Positions 1 to 9,177 of a DNA stretch of 64,000 bases are shown in pieces (the stretch's first letter is position 1; each line of letters begins with the position of its first letter). The notes beneath the pieces were generated by a model. That model was given only the letters and a program-made list of their open reading frames with translations, was not told where the DNA came from and did no database searches. The translations under genes were made by a program, and so were the position numbers. The DNA lies in the NCBI GenBank assembly GCA_902591645.1, contig CACJBM010000002.1, positions 25,982 through 89,981 on the forward strand. Reading direction: 5' to 3'. Source of the stretch: an uncultured Verrucomicrobiota bacterium. Its GTDB lineage: Bacteria; Verrucomicrobiota; Verrucomicrobiae; Verrucomicrobiales; DEV007.

Positions 1-951
1 TTCATCCCATAAACGAACATTCATACACTTGAGGCTTCCAAAAAATGTCAGTTGCTTAACTCTGGAAAATGCCGGATGCGAATCATGGCATGCCTGCAGA
101 TAATAATTTGGGATCTTGGTGCTAAGGTGATGAAGGTGATGGAATCCAATGTTTCCTGTAAACCACTGTAAAATCTTTGGTAATTTGTAATACGAACTAC
201 CATCCAAAGCAGCTGATGTATATTCCCAATGCTCATGCCTTTCCCAGTAAACACCTTCGAATTGGTGCTGCACATAAAATAGCCAAACACCAAGAGTGGC
301 TGCCACAGACATTATCAACATTTGTATTATGATAAAATAAAATGAACCGAAGATTAGGCATCCTGAAGAAAGCATGCACAGGAGCGCCAGATTAGTGAAC
401 ATTACTGCTCTCCTTTGAGAGGAGTTCGCTTTTTCTGCAGGAAACCTTTCTCTTACAAAGAAAATGTAACTCGGGGCAAAACCAAAAAGAAAAAGAGGAT
501 GCCTCCATATTCTGTAACTTAATCTTTGTAATCTGGAAAGAGCCAAATACTCATCAACCATAAGTGTCCAAACATCTCCAACGCCTCTTCGATCAATGTC
601 TCCTACAGTAGCATGATGAACTGAATGCTCCCATGTCCAATGCTTGAAGGGTGTAAATGCTAAAGTTCCGGTGATAAAACCTACCCACTTATTAAGTTTC
701 TTACTTTTGAAAAATGAATTGTGGCCACAATCGTGAAATATAATAAATATCCTTACCAGTAAACCTGCTCCCAAAATAACAAGCGGTATATACAGATACC
801 AAGAACCTCCATTTTTGAAATTTAGGTATATTAAAAGCCAGACAATTAAGTAAAGGCTAAGCGTAGTTATTAACTGCCAACTTGAACGGACCAAGGATGG
901 TTTTTCATATTTAGCTACAATTTTTTTCCAAGTAGCCATTTCGAGATTCAT
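1..951 (-). CDS. Fatty acid desaturase, membrane-bound (partial, C-terminus outside window)
   Basis: Di-iron membrane desaturase that introduces a double bond into acyl chains using oxygen. I read it directly from the reverse complement because the frame stays open to the window edge. All three histidine boxes are visible: HDCGHNSFF (codons near 731-757), WEHSVHH (near 620-640) and a late GFHHLHHL (near 124-147). Hydrophobic segments flank box 1 and precede box 3. 317 codons are present, close to the usual 330-350, so only the last residues are missing. The start is taken as the ATG at 951; a second in-frame ATG lies at 939. It is transcribed divergently from the sulfatase. Substrate and regiospecificity cannot be told from this. 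Confidence 0.9.
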   Translation of the reverse strand, partial: MNLEMATWKKIVAKYEKPSLVRSSWQLITTLSLYLIVWLLIYLNFKNGGSWYLYIPLVILGAGLLVRIFIIFHDCGHNSFFKSKKLNKWVGFITGTLAFTPFKHWTWEHSVHHATVGDIDRRGVGDVWTLMVDEYLALSRLQRLSYRIWRHPLFLFGFAPSYIFFVRERFPAEKANSSQRRAVMFTNLALLCMLSSGCLIFGSFYFIIIQMLIMSVAATLGVWLFYVQHQFEGVYWERHEHWEYTSAALDGSSYYKLPKILQWFTGNIGFHHLHHLSTKIPNYYLQACHDSHPAFSRVKQLTFFGSLKCMNVRLWDE

Positions 952-1255
952 AGAATCATCGCTGCTAGGCTCTGACAATTCTGAATCTTGATTTTCCTTT
1001 TGTACTTTTGATTTTTGTGTGGGCAAGTTGCTTCTAAAACCCCAATTACAGTAAATAGCAAAGCGAACTTACAATTATTATGCATTTTTTAGCATTTAAT
1101 TAAACTTAACTTATTAACCATTAACGAGTTAAAGGAAAATAAAAAGGAATGTAAATTCGTTGTCGTTTCTTCTATATACGAATTCCTATCAAAAATTAGA
1201 TTAGAAGATTAAGATGATTAAATCGCTCATTAATAAAATCATCCATTAGTCAAAT
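952..1255. other. Divergent intergenic region between desaturase and sulfatase
   Basis: About 300 AT-rich bases without a credible ORF. It must hold the two divergent promoters, but no convincing -35/-10 pair stands out. The clearest structure is an inverted repeat, AATTCGT (1154-1160) with ACGAATT (1178-1184), around a 17-base spacer. It could be an operator or a hairpin in the sulfatase leader. TTAAC-like direct repeats occur near 1100-1130. Confidence 0.4.
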
Positions 1256-2616
1256 ATGATACCAACTCTTAAAATCGGTTTATCGGGCCTACTATTTTTC
1301 ATCTTATCAGTTTTTTCAATAGCATCACCAAGAAATAAAAAACTGCCCCCAAACCTAATTTATATTATGGCAGATGATCTTGGTTATGGAGACTTAGGAT
1401 GCTTTGGACAAAAAACTATCAAAACCCCTAACTTAGATAAAATGGCTCGAGACGGACTTCGTTTCACATCTTATTATTCGGGGAACACAGTGTGTAGACC
1501 TTCGCGACTATCACTATGGACAGGCATGCACATGGGGCATACGCCCATTTCTTCAAATGCTAATTATAATTTTAAGCCTACTGATATTACGGTAGCTGAA
1601 CTTTTAAAATCTAGAGGTTACGCGACAGGAGGCGTTGGGAAATGGGCAATGGGAGGCATCGGAACAACTGGGCACCCAAACAAGAATGGCTTTGATTTTT
1701 GGTTTGGTTACTTAGATCAGGGACAAGCACATAACTATTATCCCACTCACCTATGGAAAAATTCTGAAAAAGTTACATTGAAAGGAAATGTCCTCACAGG
1801 CTCAACAAAAGATAGAGGGCGTGTTTCAAGAAAACGTCATACTTATTCCCATGATCTTTTAACAACACAAGCAATGGAGTTTATAAGAGATCATAAGAAT
1901 ACACCATTCCTTCTTCATGTGCATTGGACTATACCACATGCAAATAATGAAGGAGGAAGAGCGACTGGAGATGGCATGGAAGTGCCTGACTATGGAATAT
2001 ACGCAAAAGAAAAATGGCCGAATACAAAAAAAGGTGCAGCCGCAATGATAACAAGAATGGACAAGGATGTTGGAAAGATTATTCAATTATTAAAAGAATT
2101 GGATATTCAAAATGAAACTATGATTTTTTTCACATCAGATAACGGACCTCACTCTGAAGGAGGGCATAAGCATGAAACATTTGATGCTAATGGCCCCCTA
2201 AGAGGATATAAACGAGACCTTTATGAAGGTGGTATAAGGGTGCCTGGAATCGCTTATTGGCCGGACAAAATCAGTCCTGGAACAGAGTCCGATCAACCTC
2301 TTGCATTCTGGGACTGGTTACCCACTGCATGTGATCTGGCAGGAATTACTCCTCCAGCTGAATTGGATGGATTATCTTTTGCACCAACTCTCCTAGGAAA
2401 GACCGACCAGCAACAAATACATCCTTACCTTTTTGGAAATACGGCAACAAGACAGCAATAAGAAAAGGAGAATGGAAAGCTGTTCGAAATGCTAAAAGTA
2501 ATGGACTGGAATTATATAACTTAAATACTGACATTGGAGAAACTAAGAATTTATCAGCCCAATATCCGAAAAAAATAAGAGAGCTTGAGAAACTAATGGT
2601 AGAAGCAGTAAAATAA
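1256..2616 (+). pseudogene. Secreted sulfatase, frameshifted near the C-terminus
   Basis: Formylglycine-dependent sulfatase that hydrolyses sulfate esters, probably of algal polysaccharides. A signal peptide occupies about residues 1-23. The metal-binding MADDLGYGD follows at 38-46, and C-R-P-S-R at 80-84 is the Cys-type formylglycine site. A later TSDNGPHSEGG segment is also typical. The first frame stops at 2459-2461 after residue 401. The next frame continues in register from GCA at 2455 as AIRKGEWKAVR, then ELYNL and DIGETKNL, which is the normal C-terminal end of the family, and stops at 2614-2616. Adding one G after 2455 restores RQAIRKGEWK. Either the gene is inactivated by a one-base deletion or the base was lost in sequencing or assembly. 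No anaerobic sulfatase-maturating enzyme or FGE is seen nearby. Confidence 0.88.
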
Positions 2617-2634
2617 TAAGGACCTAAGCACCGT

Positions 2635-3090
2635 ATGTTTTTCAGACTGCTCATTTTGTTCATCAGTGTTCCAATTATTGAATTGTTTCTTCTTATCGAG
2701 GTAGGCAAAAAAATTAGCTGGGAACTGACTGTTCTCATTATTTTCATAACAGCAATCATTGGAGCAAGGCTAACAAAAATACAGGGATCTCAAACAATCA
2801 GAAACGTTCAATCTGCCCTTAGGATGGGTAAAATACCACACCGTGAAGTCTTGGATGGTCTAATGATACTAGTCGCGGGAGCAATTCTACTTACTCCAGG
2901 GTTCTTAACCGATTTTGTTGGATTCTGTCTTCTCATCCCAAAGCTAAGATCATATTTACGAAAATTCTTAAAGAACTTTTTGACGAATAAAATGATTGTC
3001 CGAACAAGCGCAGGTTTTAATCAAAATAAAACAGCAAGCAATTGGGAAAACAATGAATCCGTAATTGATGCTGAAATCATCGAAGATTAA
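2635..3090 (+). CDS. fxsA: FxsA family membrane protein
   Basis: Small integral membrane protein of the FxsA family, named for suppression of phage T7 F-exclusion in E. coli; its molecular role is unknown. The 151 residues show the family pattern: a hydrophobic N-terminal hairpin containing PIIELFLLIEVG (about 14-25), a second helix ending in GARLTKIQG, a loop with the REVLDG motif (about 70-75), and a third segment LLTPGFLTDFVGF (about 86-98). The charged C-terminal tail is poorly conserved in the family. It begins 18 bases after the sulfatase remnant, with AAGGA about 12 bases before the ATG. Confidence 0.88.
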   Translation: MFFRLLILFISVPIIELFLLIEVGKKISWELTVLIIFITAIIGARLTKIQGSQTIRNVQSALRMGKIPHREVLDGLMILVAGAILLTPGFLTDFVGFCLLIPKLRSYLRKFLKNFLTNKMIVRTSAGFNQNKTASNWENNESVIDAEIIED

Positions 3091-3114
3091 TGAGCTGGTC
3101 CAAGTTAATTTCAG

Positions 3115-3825
3115 TTAAGCAATGTTTGTAAAAACAGCTTGGACATCATCATCATCTTCGATCTTATCAATCAGCGATTCGACTTCTTCAATTTGTTTCT
3201 CATTCATTTGAACAGGAGAATTAGGAATCCTTTGCAAATTAGCCTTAACGTTTTCGATGCCAAGACTTTCAATCGCAGCAGTGAGGCTACCAAAAGATTT
3301 AAAATCTCCATGCACATAAACTGTTTCTTCATTAATTGAAAGCTCTTCTAGGCCATGATCAATTAATTCAAGCTCTATTTCATCCATATCCATATCATCT
3401 TGCTTTTGGAACTGGATGACCGCCTTACGGGAAAACATAAATTCCAATGAACCAGTCGTAACCATCTCTGCATGATTCTTGTTCAAAATCATTTTTAAAT
3501 TAGCCACTGTACGATTCGTGTTATCAGTCGCTGTCTCTATAAAGAGTAATGAACCTTGAGGCCCTTTCGCTTCATAATTCACTTCATTGTAAAGAGCACC
3601 ATCTTTTCCCGAAGCCCGCTTAATTGCTTTATCAATGTTATCCTTAGGCATATTCTCCGCCTTCGCATTACTGATAGCTGTCCTAAGAGCACTATTTGTC
3701 TCAGGATCTGGTCCACTAGCCTTAGCAGCCATAGTAATTGATCTTGCAAGCTTGGGGAAAACCTTGGACATTTTATCCCAACGCTTTTCCTTTGATGCAC
3801 GGCGATACTCGAATGCTCTTCCCAT
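3115..3825 (-). CDS. yebC: YebC/PmpR family regulator (TACO1-like)
   Basis: Cytosolic YebC/TACO1 protein, known as a DNA-binding regulator (PmpR) in some bacteria and as a ribosome-associated factor for proline-rich stretches. The 236 residues are close to the usual 240-250. The N-terminal MGRAFEYRRASKEKRWDKMSK block, the NSALRTAISNAKAENMPKDNIDKAI helix and the YEAKGPQGSLLFIETATDN strand match the family throughout. The C-terminal acidic DKIEDDDDVQAVFTN ending is also characteristic. It is convergent with fxsA, with a 24-base gap. In many bacteria it sits beside ruvC; here it does not. Confidence 0.93.
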   Translation of the reverse strand: MGRAFEYRRASKEKRWDKMSKVFPKLARSITMAAKASGPDPETNSALRTAISNAKAENMPKDNIDKAIKRASGKDGALYNEVNYEAKGPQGSLLFIETATDNTNRTVANLKMILNKNHAEMVTTGSLEFMFSRKAVIQFQKQDDMDMDEIELELIDHGLEELSINEETVYVHGDFKSFGSLTAAIESLGIENVKANLQRIPNSPVQMNEKQIEEVESLIDKIEDDDDVQAVFTNIA

Positions 3826-3911
3826 AATCAGTAAAAAATGTTCATATTTTCTAGTTACGCAAGTTGCTGATTCAAAAGATAACTAAATATTCCATAAATC
3901 ACTCACAAAAA

Positions 3912-4535
3912 ATGAATATGAAAATCAATATTGGTCTAATTCTTATCATTCTAGCAAGTTCAGTCATTGGATTTGCTGGCATTAAATTGACTAGAAGTGG
4001 CTATGAATCTCCAGAATACACTGCAACAAAACATCCTGATGGATTTGAAATTCGCAAATATGACGAGATGACAGTCATCAGTACTAAAAAATCAAAATCC
4101 AAGAAAGATGAAGAGAAAGACTCTCGTTTCATGAGGCTATTTCGATACATTGATAAATCCAACGCGAAAAGTGAAAAAATCGCCATGACAACACCTGTAT
4201 TTATGGGCATGAAAGGTAATGAAGGAGAAATGAGTTTTGTTCTACCTAGAAAAATTGCCCAGCAAGGTGCACCACTTCCTTCATCAGATTCACTTTACAT
4301 TGCCAAAATTAAACCTGGCACATTTGCTGCAATGCGCTTCAGGGGAAGGTCAAAAAAAGAAATCATTGTATCCAAGAAACTACAGGAAAAAATAAATAAA
4401 GCAGGCCTTAGCGTACATAAGAACTCTAAACCAATATTCGCTTATTACGATCCTCCCTGGATACCAGTTTTTCTTCGTCGGAATGAGGTTCTAATTAGAA
4501 TAAATGATTCCGATTTAAAAACCGACTCTAATTAA
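3912..4535 (+). CDS. SOUL family heme-binding-like protein
   Basis: Member of the SOUL/HBP family, small beta-rich proteins that bind heme or tetrapyrroles in eukaryotes; bacterial roles are undefined. From this start there are 207 residues. A hydrophobic N-terminal segment (about 5-22) suggests a membrane anchor or signal peptide. The family core follows: YESPEYTATKHPDGFEIRKYDEMTVI, then SEKIAMTTPVFM, and a C-terminal YDPPWIPVFLRRNEVLIRI. An in-frame ATG at 3864 would add 16 residues ahead of the signal-like segment; I prefer 3912 because the hydrophobic stretch then lies at the N-terminus. The gene ends 18 bases before mazG on the same strand. Confidence 0.82.
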   Translation: MNMKINIGLILIILASSVIGFAGIKLTRSGYESPEYTATKHPDGFEIRKYDEMTVISTKKSKSKKDEEKDSRFMRLFRYIDKSNAKSEKIAMTTPVFMGMKGNEGEMSFVLPRKIAQQGAPLPSSDSLYIAKIKPGTFAAMRFRGRSKKEIIVSKKLQEKINKAGLSVHKNSKPIFAYYDPPWIPVFLRRNEVLIRINDSDLKTDSN

Positions 4536-4553
4536 AAACAGATTCATTAAAAA

Positions 4554-5366
4554 ATGCCTAAGCCTCCTGACACATCAGCAGCCCCAATGGATAGACTCAG
4601 AACCATCGTACATATTTTGAGAGGTCCTGATGGTTGCCCATGGGACATTGAACAGACTCAGAAGAGCTTAATCCCAAATATTTTAGAAGAAGCATATGAG
4701 GCTGCAGATGCAATTCGTACAGGTAATAAAGGGCACATGCTTGAAGAACTTGGTGATTTGCTGCTGCAAGTAGTAATGCAATGTGAAATTGCTTCCGAAT
4801 CAGAAAAAGAGCACTTTGTACTCGAAGATGTTGCAACAGAAGTTTCAGAGAAATTAATAAGACGTCATCCTCATGTGTTTGGAGATGATGATGCTAATGA
4901 TACCGAAACAGTATTGAACCGATGGGAAGAAATTAAACGGTCGGAAAAAGGAAAATTAAATCAAAGAGTTCTTGAAGATATAACTAATGGGATTCCTTCA
5001 CTCATAAAAGCACATGAAATTCAAAAGAAGGTAGAAAGAGTTGGTTTTGACTGGCCTAATGCGGATTCAGTAATCCCTAAGATTAGAGAAGAATTGAATG
5101 AAGTCGAAGAGGCACTCAGAGAAGGAGGAGCAAACATTAGCAATGATCATCTTGCAGAAGAAATTGGTGATCTCTTATTCTCAGTAACTAACCTTACCAG
5201 AAAACTCGGTATGGACTCTGAAGCATTACTAGCAGCTGCCAATGAAAAGTTCACTCGACGCTTTAATCAACTTGAGAATGTTTTAGAAAATGAAGGGACG
5301 AATATCGTTGAAGCAGACATCGATAAAATGGAAAAAACATGGGAAAAAATAAAAAAAGAGACATAA
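4554..5366 (+). CDS. mazG: Nucleoside triphosphate pyrophosphohydrolase MazG
   Basis: All-alpha NTP pyrophosphatase that hydrolyses (d)NTPs to monophosphates and PPi, a house-cleaning role. The 270 residues carry the usual two MazG repeats. The first has GCPWD (27-31), the metal-binding EEAYE (45-49) and ELGDLLLQ (about 66-73). The second has EEIGDLLFSVTNL with the upstream EELNEVEEAL. The size matches the E. coli-type protein (263 aa). It begins 18 bases after the SOUL gene and without a Shine-Dalgarno match, so the two may be co-transcribed. Confidence 0.95.
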   Translation: MPKPPDTSAAPMDRLRTIVHILRGPDGCPWDIEQTQKSLIPNILEEAYEAADAIRTGNKGHMLEELGDLLLQVVMQCEIASESEKEHFVLEDVATEVSEKLIRRHPHVFGDDDANDTETVLNRWEEIKRSEKGKLNQRVLEDITNGIPSLIKAHEIQKKVERVGFDWPNADSVIPKIREELNEVEEALREGGANISNDHLAEEIGDLLFSVTNLTRKLGMDSEALLAAANEKFTRRFNQLENVLENEGTNIVEADIDKMEKTWEKIKKET

Positions 5367-5412
5367 TATAGCCTGATTATCAGACCTATTTTAAATTAAT
5401 TAAATATTCATA

Positions 5413-6234
5413 ATGGACATCATAGGACAACTATTCACTCTCATAATGCTGCTACTTCTTCAAGCAGTACTCGGTTTCGACAATCTCCTATATATCTCTA
5501 TTGAATCCAAAAGAGCTCCCAAAGATAAACAAGCATACGTTAGAAAATTGGGAATCGGCATAGCGGTCCTAGCAAGAATCATTCTTCTCTTTCTTCTTAC
5601 CAGTATCATTTCAGCTTTTACAAATACCTTTTTTGTCATGCCTTGGAAAGGGTGGATCGAAGGCCAATTAAACTTGGAAAGTATCATTGTTCTGTTTGGA
5701 GGTATTTTTATACTCTATACAGCAGTAAAGGAAATCTTCCATATGATCGGTAACGATCACTTAGACAGCGATCATGCGGATCGAAAATTCAAGTCTCCTA
5801 CGAGGGTCATATTAACAATCGTTTTTATGAATCTTGTGTTTTCTTTTGATTCAATATTGAGCGCAATGGCACTTGCTCAGGAGCCTGTACTCGATTCAGC
5901 TGGAAATCCGACAGGAGAGACTCAATACATTATGTGGATAATGGCAACTGCCATCATAATAAGCGGAATCTTAATGATAGTACTGGCCGATAAAGTTTCC
6001 GATTTCTTACAAAAAAATAGGCTATATGAAATACTAGGTCTATTCATATTATTTATCGTAGGCATCATGCTTATTTCTGAAGGAGCGCACAAAGCACATC
6101 TGAAAATTTTTGGTAATGAAATACAGCCCATGACTAAAACTACTTTCTATTTTGTGATCGCTATTCTTGTGCTCATAGACATAGTTCAAAATAAATTTCA
6201 GAAAAAAATATTAGCAAAAAATAATCATAACTGA
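5413..6234 (+). CDS. TerC family integral membrane protein
   Basis: Polytopic membrane protein of the TerC family, linked to metal-ion homeostasis (manganese exporters such as Alx/MeeF) and tellurium resistance. Several hydrophobic helices are visible across 273 residues. Two acidic membrane motifs that mark the family are present: the N-terminal QAVLGFDNLLYISI and the internal MNLVFSFDSILSAMAL, each with conserved Asp within a helix. The short cytoplasmic loop is His/Asp-rich (HLDSDHADRK). The start follows an AT-rich leader with no ribosome-binding motif. Substrate cannot be decided from sequence. Confidence 0.9.
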   Translation: MDIIGQLFTLIMLLLLQAVLGFDNLLYISIESKRAPKDKQAYVRKLGIGIAVLARIILLFLLTSIISAFTNTFFVMPWKGWIEGQLNLESIIVLFGGIFILYTAVKEIFHMIGNDHLDSDHADRKFKSPTRVILTIVFMNLVFSFDSILSAMALAQEPVLDSAGNPTGETQYIMWIMATAIIISGILMIVLADKVSDFLQKNRLYEILGLFILFIVGIMLISEGAHKAHLKIFGNEIQPMTKTTFYFVIAILVLIDIVQNKFQKKILAKNNHN

Positions 6235-6240
6235 GCCTGT

Positions 6241-7197
6241 TCAGCTTTGATTATATTTGTCTAAGGCCTGAGCTGCGCTACCAATAATGCCTGCTTCTTT
6301 ACCAAAATGAGCTGGCAAAATCTTTAGATCTTTTGCTATGACATCAGAAACCTGATTATTAATTTTCTTTCTTAATGGTTCAAAAAGAAAATCACCTGCA
6401 CAAGCGATTCCTCCACCAATAACAAATGCATCAGGATTCAAAAGCCAAGCAGTACTAGCAAGAGCAGAAGCAAGCCACTCTGCAACCTGATCCCAGATTT
6501 CAATAGCTATCGGATCACCTTCTCTAGCCAAATCAGTAACTAATTTTGGATTCCAACCACCTTCAGGCACCTGCCTCCCCTCAAAACGTATGCTCGCAAG
6601 TTCACAAATTTGACGGTTGCCCATATAACATTCAAGAGCACCCCTTAACCCGTACGTATTCTCTGGCCCTTGATAATCAATAGAGTGATTACCTAATTCC
6701 CCGGCAGCAAAGTCCGTTCCCCTATAAAGTTCTCCTCCAATAATGAGACCTCCACCAATCCCTGTGCCCAATGTTAAAGCCACTACGTTTAAACAACCTT
6801 GAGCAGATCCATATCGGTATTCAGCATAAGCCATACAGTTCGCGTCATTATCAACAAAAATAGGAATCTCAAGTCTCTCTTCAAGTATTTCTCTGAATGG
6901 AATATCATTCCAACCTGGAACGTTTGTAAGAGTATGAATGTGCCCCAATTCAAAATCCACTAGCCCAGGAACTCCACAACCTAAAGTGACTATATTTCCG
7001 TTATCTTCCCTAAATTCATTAACAACATTAACCATCGCGGTTATGAGGGATTGTACCGAATCATAATCCGATGTTATCAGAACCTTGGGTTCCTGATTTT
7101 CATCAGATAACATCTCGAACAAGGATCCAATTTTAACAGAAGTTCCGCCAAAATCGATTCCAATGGAACAAGGTTTCTGAGAAGTATCAGCTTTCAT
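6241..7197 (-). CDS. ROK family sugar kinase (glucokinase-like)
   Basis: Cytosolic ROK-family kinase, probably phosphorylating glucose or another hexose with ATP. The N-terminal phosphate-binding GIDFGGTSVKIG (about 12-23), the catalytic FVDNDANCMAYAE and a GTGIGGGLI loop are present, with a further ATP loop FVIGGGIA. The ATG at 7197 is chosen because it lies just before the ATP motif and overlaps the upstream coaX end by 11 bases; an upstream start at 7236 would add 13 unrelated residues. Oddly, the usual zinc motif CxCGxxGCLE reads NTYGLRGALE, so all three Cys are replaced. It converges on terC with only 6 bases between stops. Confidence 0.85.
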   Translation of the reverse strand: MKADTSQKPCSIGIDFGGTSVKIGSLFEMLSDENQEPKVLITSDYDSVQSLITAMVNVVNEFREDNGNIVTLGCGVPGLVDFELGHIHTLTNVPGWNDIPFREILEERLEIPIFVDNDANCMAYAEYRYGSAQGCLNVVALTLGTGIGGGLIIGGELYRGTDFAAGELGNHSIDYQGPENTYGLRGALECYMGNRQICELASIRFEGRQVPEGGWNPKLVTDLAREGDPIAIEIWDQVAEWLASALASTAWLLNPDAFVIGGGIACAGDFLFEPLRKKINNQVSDVIAKDLKILPAHFGKEAGIIGSAAQALDKYNQS

Positions 7198-7951
7198 TAG
7201 ATTGGTTGAGACCAGCAATAATACGTAGACCTTCAAGTGTCAGAGAATCATTTACAATATTAATTTCCTTCAGACCGGATGAAATTAATTGGGCATAGCC
7301 TCCAGTAGCAATAACTTGAACAGAAGACTCATCAAGCTCATCCATTATTGAAGTAATTATTTCTTTTACCAAGCCACGATAGCCAATGACGGCACCTGAC
7401 AACATTGCATCTTCAGTCGATTTTCCAATAACAGAAGGTGGTTCATTAAGTTCAATTCTAGGTAAAAGAGCCGTATGATCAAACATGTAATCTGTCATCG
7501 AAGCTAAGCCTGGTGCAATGACTCCACCAACATAAGATTTTTCCGAAGAAATAACATCAAAGGTGACTGCTGTTCCAAAATCAACGATCACTGCCGGCGC
7601 CTCATATAGGGAAACGGCTGCTGCTACGTTAGCCAAGCGATCAGCCCCTATACTTTGAGGATTTTGATAATCTATTTCACAACCAATATGAACAGAGTTT
7701 GAAACCTCTAATATTCTTTCCTTACCAAATACGCTTTCAACTGTATCGTTAAATTTTGGAACTACGGAAGATAATATTACACCAAAATTAAAATGATCAG
7801 AATTCCAAGATAAGTCCTTAAAACATCTTTCGTTTATCTCATTGGTAGGAATTGAAATAATCTTGTCACCCAGACTCTCCGCACTAGATGGAACAATCTT
7901 TGTAAATGAATTGCTAATATCAATCAACAAATAATCAAATTCTTGAGGCAT
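7187..7951 (-). CDS. coaX: Type III pantothenate kinase
   Basis: First step of coenzyme A synthesis: ATP-dependent phosphorylation of pantothenate. The 254 residues show the CoaX pattern: N-terminal LLIDISNSFTK (phosphate loop, about 8-18), the GADRLAN motif (about 101-107), VDFGTAVTFDV (about 121-131), YVGGVIAPG (about 140-148) and a late VIATGGYA. The canonical loop is D-x-G-N-T; here Gly is Ser (DISNS). It is translationally coupled to the downstream ROK kinase by an 11-base overlap. A panF-like symporter system lies about 2 kb away on the same strand. Confidence 0.9.
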   Translation of the reverse strand: MPQEFDYLLIDISNSFTKIVPSSAESLGDKIISIPTNEINERCFKDLSWNSDHFNFGVILSSVVPKFNDTVESVFGKERILEVSNSVHIGCEIDYQNPQSIGADRLANVAAAVSLYEAPAVIVDFGTAVTFDVISSEKSYVGGVIAPGLASMTDYMFDHTALLPRIELNEPPSVIGKSTEDAMLSGAVIGYRGLVKEIITSIMDELDESSVQVIATGGYAQLISSGLKEINIVNDSLTLEGLRIIAGLNQSNES

Positions 7952-8092
7952 TAATGAATATGCTAATGCCGGATAAGCCTAATCGGCAAAGAGAAATCCT
8001 CTTGATCATTCAATAGTTGAACAACTAGGCACTTTAAATGCCTCGTCGCCGCGTCTCTATATTCAAACTCAGTAGGGGTTTACAGAAGAAAC

Positions 8093-8110
8093 TAGAATCC
8101 ATGCATTCTA
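8093..8110 (-). terminator. Possible weak terminator after xerC
   Basis: TAGAAT (8093-8098) and ATTCTA (8105-8110) can pair around a six-base loop. On the minus strand the hairpin is followed by GTTTCTT. It lies about 40 bases beyond the xerC stop. The stem is short and AT-rich, so this is tentative. Confidence 0.25.
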
Positions 8111-8148
8111 TTTATAATTTATAATCAATAAAGAATAGAAAAAATAAG

Positions 8149-9078
8149 TCATGCGCGGGGATGCGCTTTCTGATAAGACTTCTTGAGCCTATCTGCACTA
8201 ACATGAGTATAAATCTGAGTCGTTGAAAGGCTCTCATGTCCAAGTAAAGTCTGAACGCTGCGAAGGTCAGCACCATTATCTAGTAAATGTGTCGCGAAAC
8301 TATGCCGAAGCTTATGGGGACTAACACCAACTGGCAATCCAGCAAGTTTCGTATATTTTTTAACGATATCTGAAATTGCTCTGGTAGAAATGCGTTTTTT
8401 AGATTTACTAATAAATAATGGTCCAACCTTAACTTTCGCAATATCACAATACTTCTTTAACGCATTCAGAGCATGTGAACCAAGAGGAACTATTCTTTCT
8501 TTTGACCCTTTGCCTTTGATTCGAATAGTTTCATTGAAAAAATCAAACTGACTTAATTCTAGCGCTGCTAACTCAGCTAGCCTCAGACCACTACTATAAA
8601 AAACTTCAAGTATGGCAGCATCACGTGCCGCAGCCCATGCCGGAGCTTGTTTTGGTTGTTTGACGTTAAAAGGCAAGGCCAAAAGATCTTCTACCTGCTT
8701 CAATGTAAGTACCAAAGGCAAGCCCCTTTCTGCTTTGGGCAAATGGACATCAAGGAGAGGATTTACCCTCAATCCCTTCCTCCTTGTAAGATAACGATAA
8801 AAGCTCCTAATTGCTGCAAAATGTAACCTAATTGTGGATCTGGCTAATTCCCTCTTCATGCATTCAAAAAGATACACTCTGAAATCCTCAGAATTACACG
8901 AATCCCATCCGTTAAAAGAATCACACCAATTACGGAATTCCTTTAATGCGTGGCTGTAATTACTGATTGTTCGAGGCGCAGCATTCTTTTCAACAACCAA
9001 AAATTCAAGAAATTCATCAACGAGCAAGTCAGCCTTTTCAGACGAGTTACCTTTATTTTCAGAAAGCTGAACAGACAT
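8149..9078 (-). CDS. xerC: Tyrosine recombinase XerC/XerD
   Basis: Site-specific tyrosine recombinase expected to resolve chromosome dimers at dif. The N-terminal SAM-like core-binding domain spans about residues 20-105 and the catalytic domain 120-305. The catalytic set is complete: Arg166 (SSGLRLAEL), Lys190 (IKGKGSKER), His255 and Arg258 (SPHKLRHSFATH), His281 (LLGHES) and Tyr290 (QIYTHV). The length of 309 fits XerC/XerD. Sequence alone does not separate XerC from XerD, so the symbol is provisional. There is no phage or integron context and no convincing dif site nearby. It is divergent from hisF. Confidence 0.92.
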   Translation of the reverse strand: MSVQLSENKGNSSEKADLLVDEFLEFLVVEKNAAPRTISNYSHALKEFRNWCDSFNGWDSCNSEDFRVYLFECMKRELARSTIRLHFAAIRSFYRYLTRRKGLRVNPLLDVHLPKAERGLPLVLTLKQVEDLLALPFNVKQPKQAPAWAAARDAAILEVFYSSGLRLAELAALELSQFDFFNETIRIKGKGSKERIVPLGSHALNALKKYCDIAKVKVGPLFISKSKKRISTRAISDIVKKYTKLAGLPVGVSPHKLRHSFATHLLDNGADLRSVQTLLGHESLSTTQIYTHVSADRLKKSYQKAHPRA

Positions 9079-9177
9079 ACCTCTTGTAACAACTTAACAT
9101 ATATTAAGAAAATGACCATTTTGATAATCTATTTAGTCACGGGCTTGACCTTAGGAAATGGGAGAGGATGTTGAGGA

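Noticed and set aside
2440..2470. Programmed -1 frameshift in the sulfatase
   Set aside because: No slippery heptamer or obvious downstream structure; single-base loss is the simpler explanation.
8149..9078. Phage or integron integrase
   Set aside because: The length, sequence and context fit housekeeping XerC/D; there are no att repeats, cargo genes or tRNA target.
9085..9110. dif-like sequence near xerC
   Set aside because: CTTAACATATATTAAG has one arm reminiscent of dif, but the second 11-base arm is absent.
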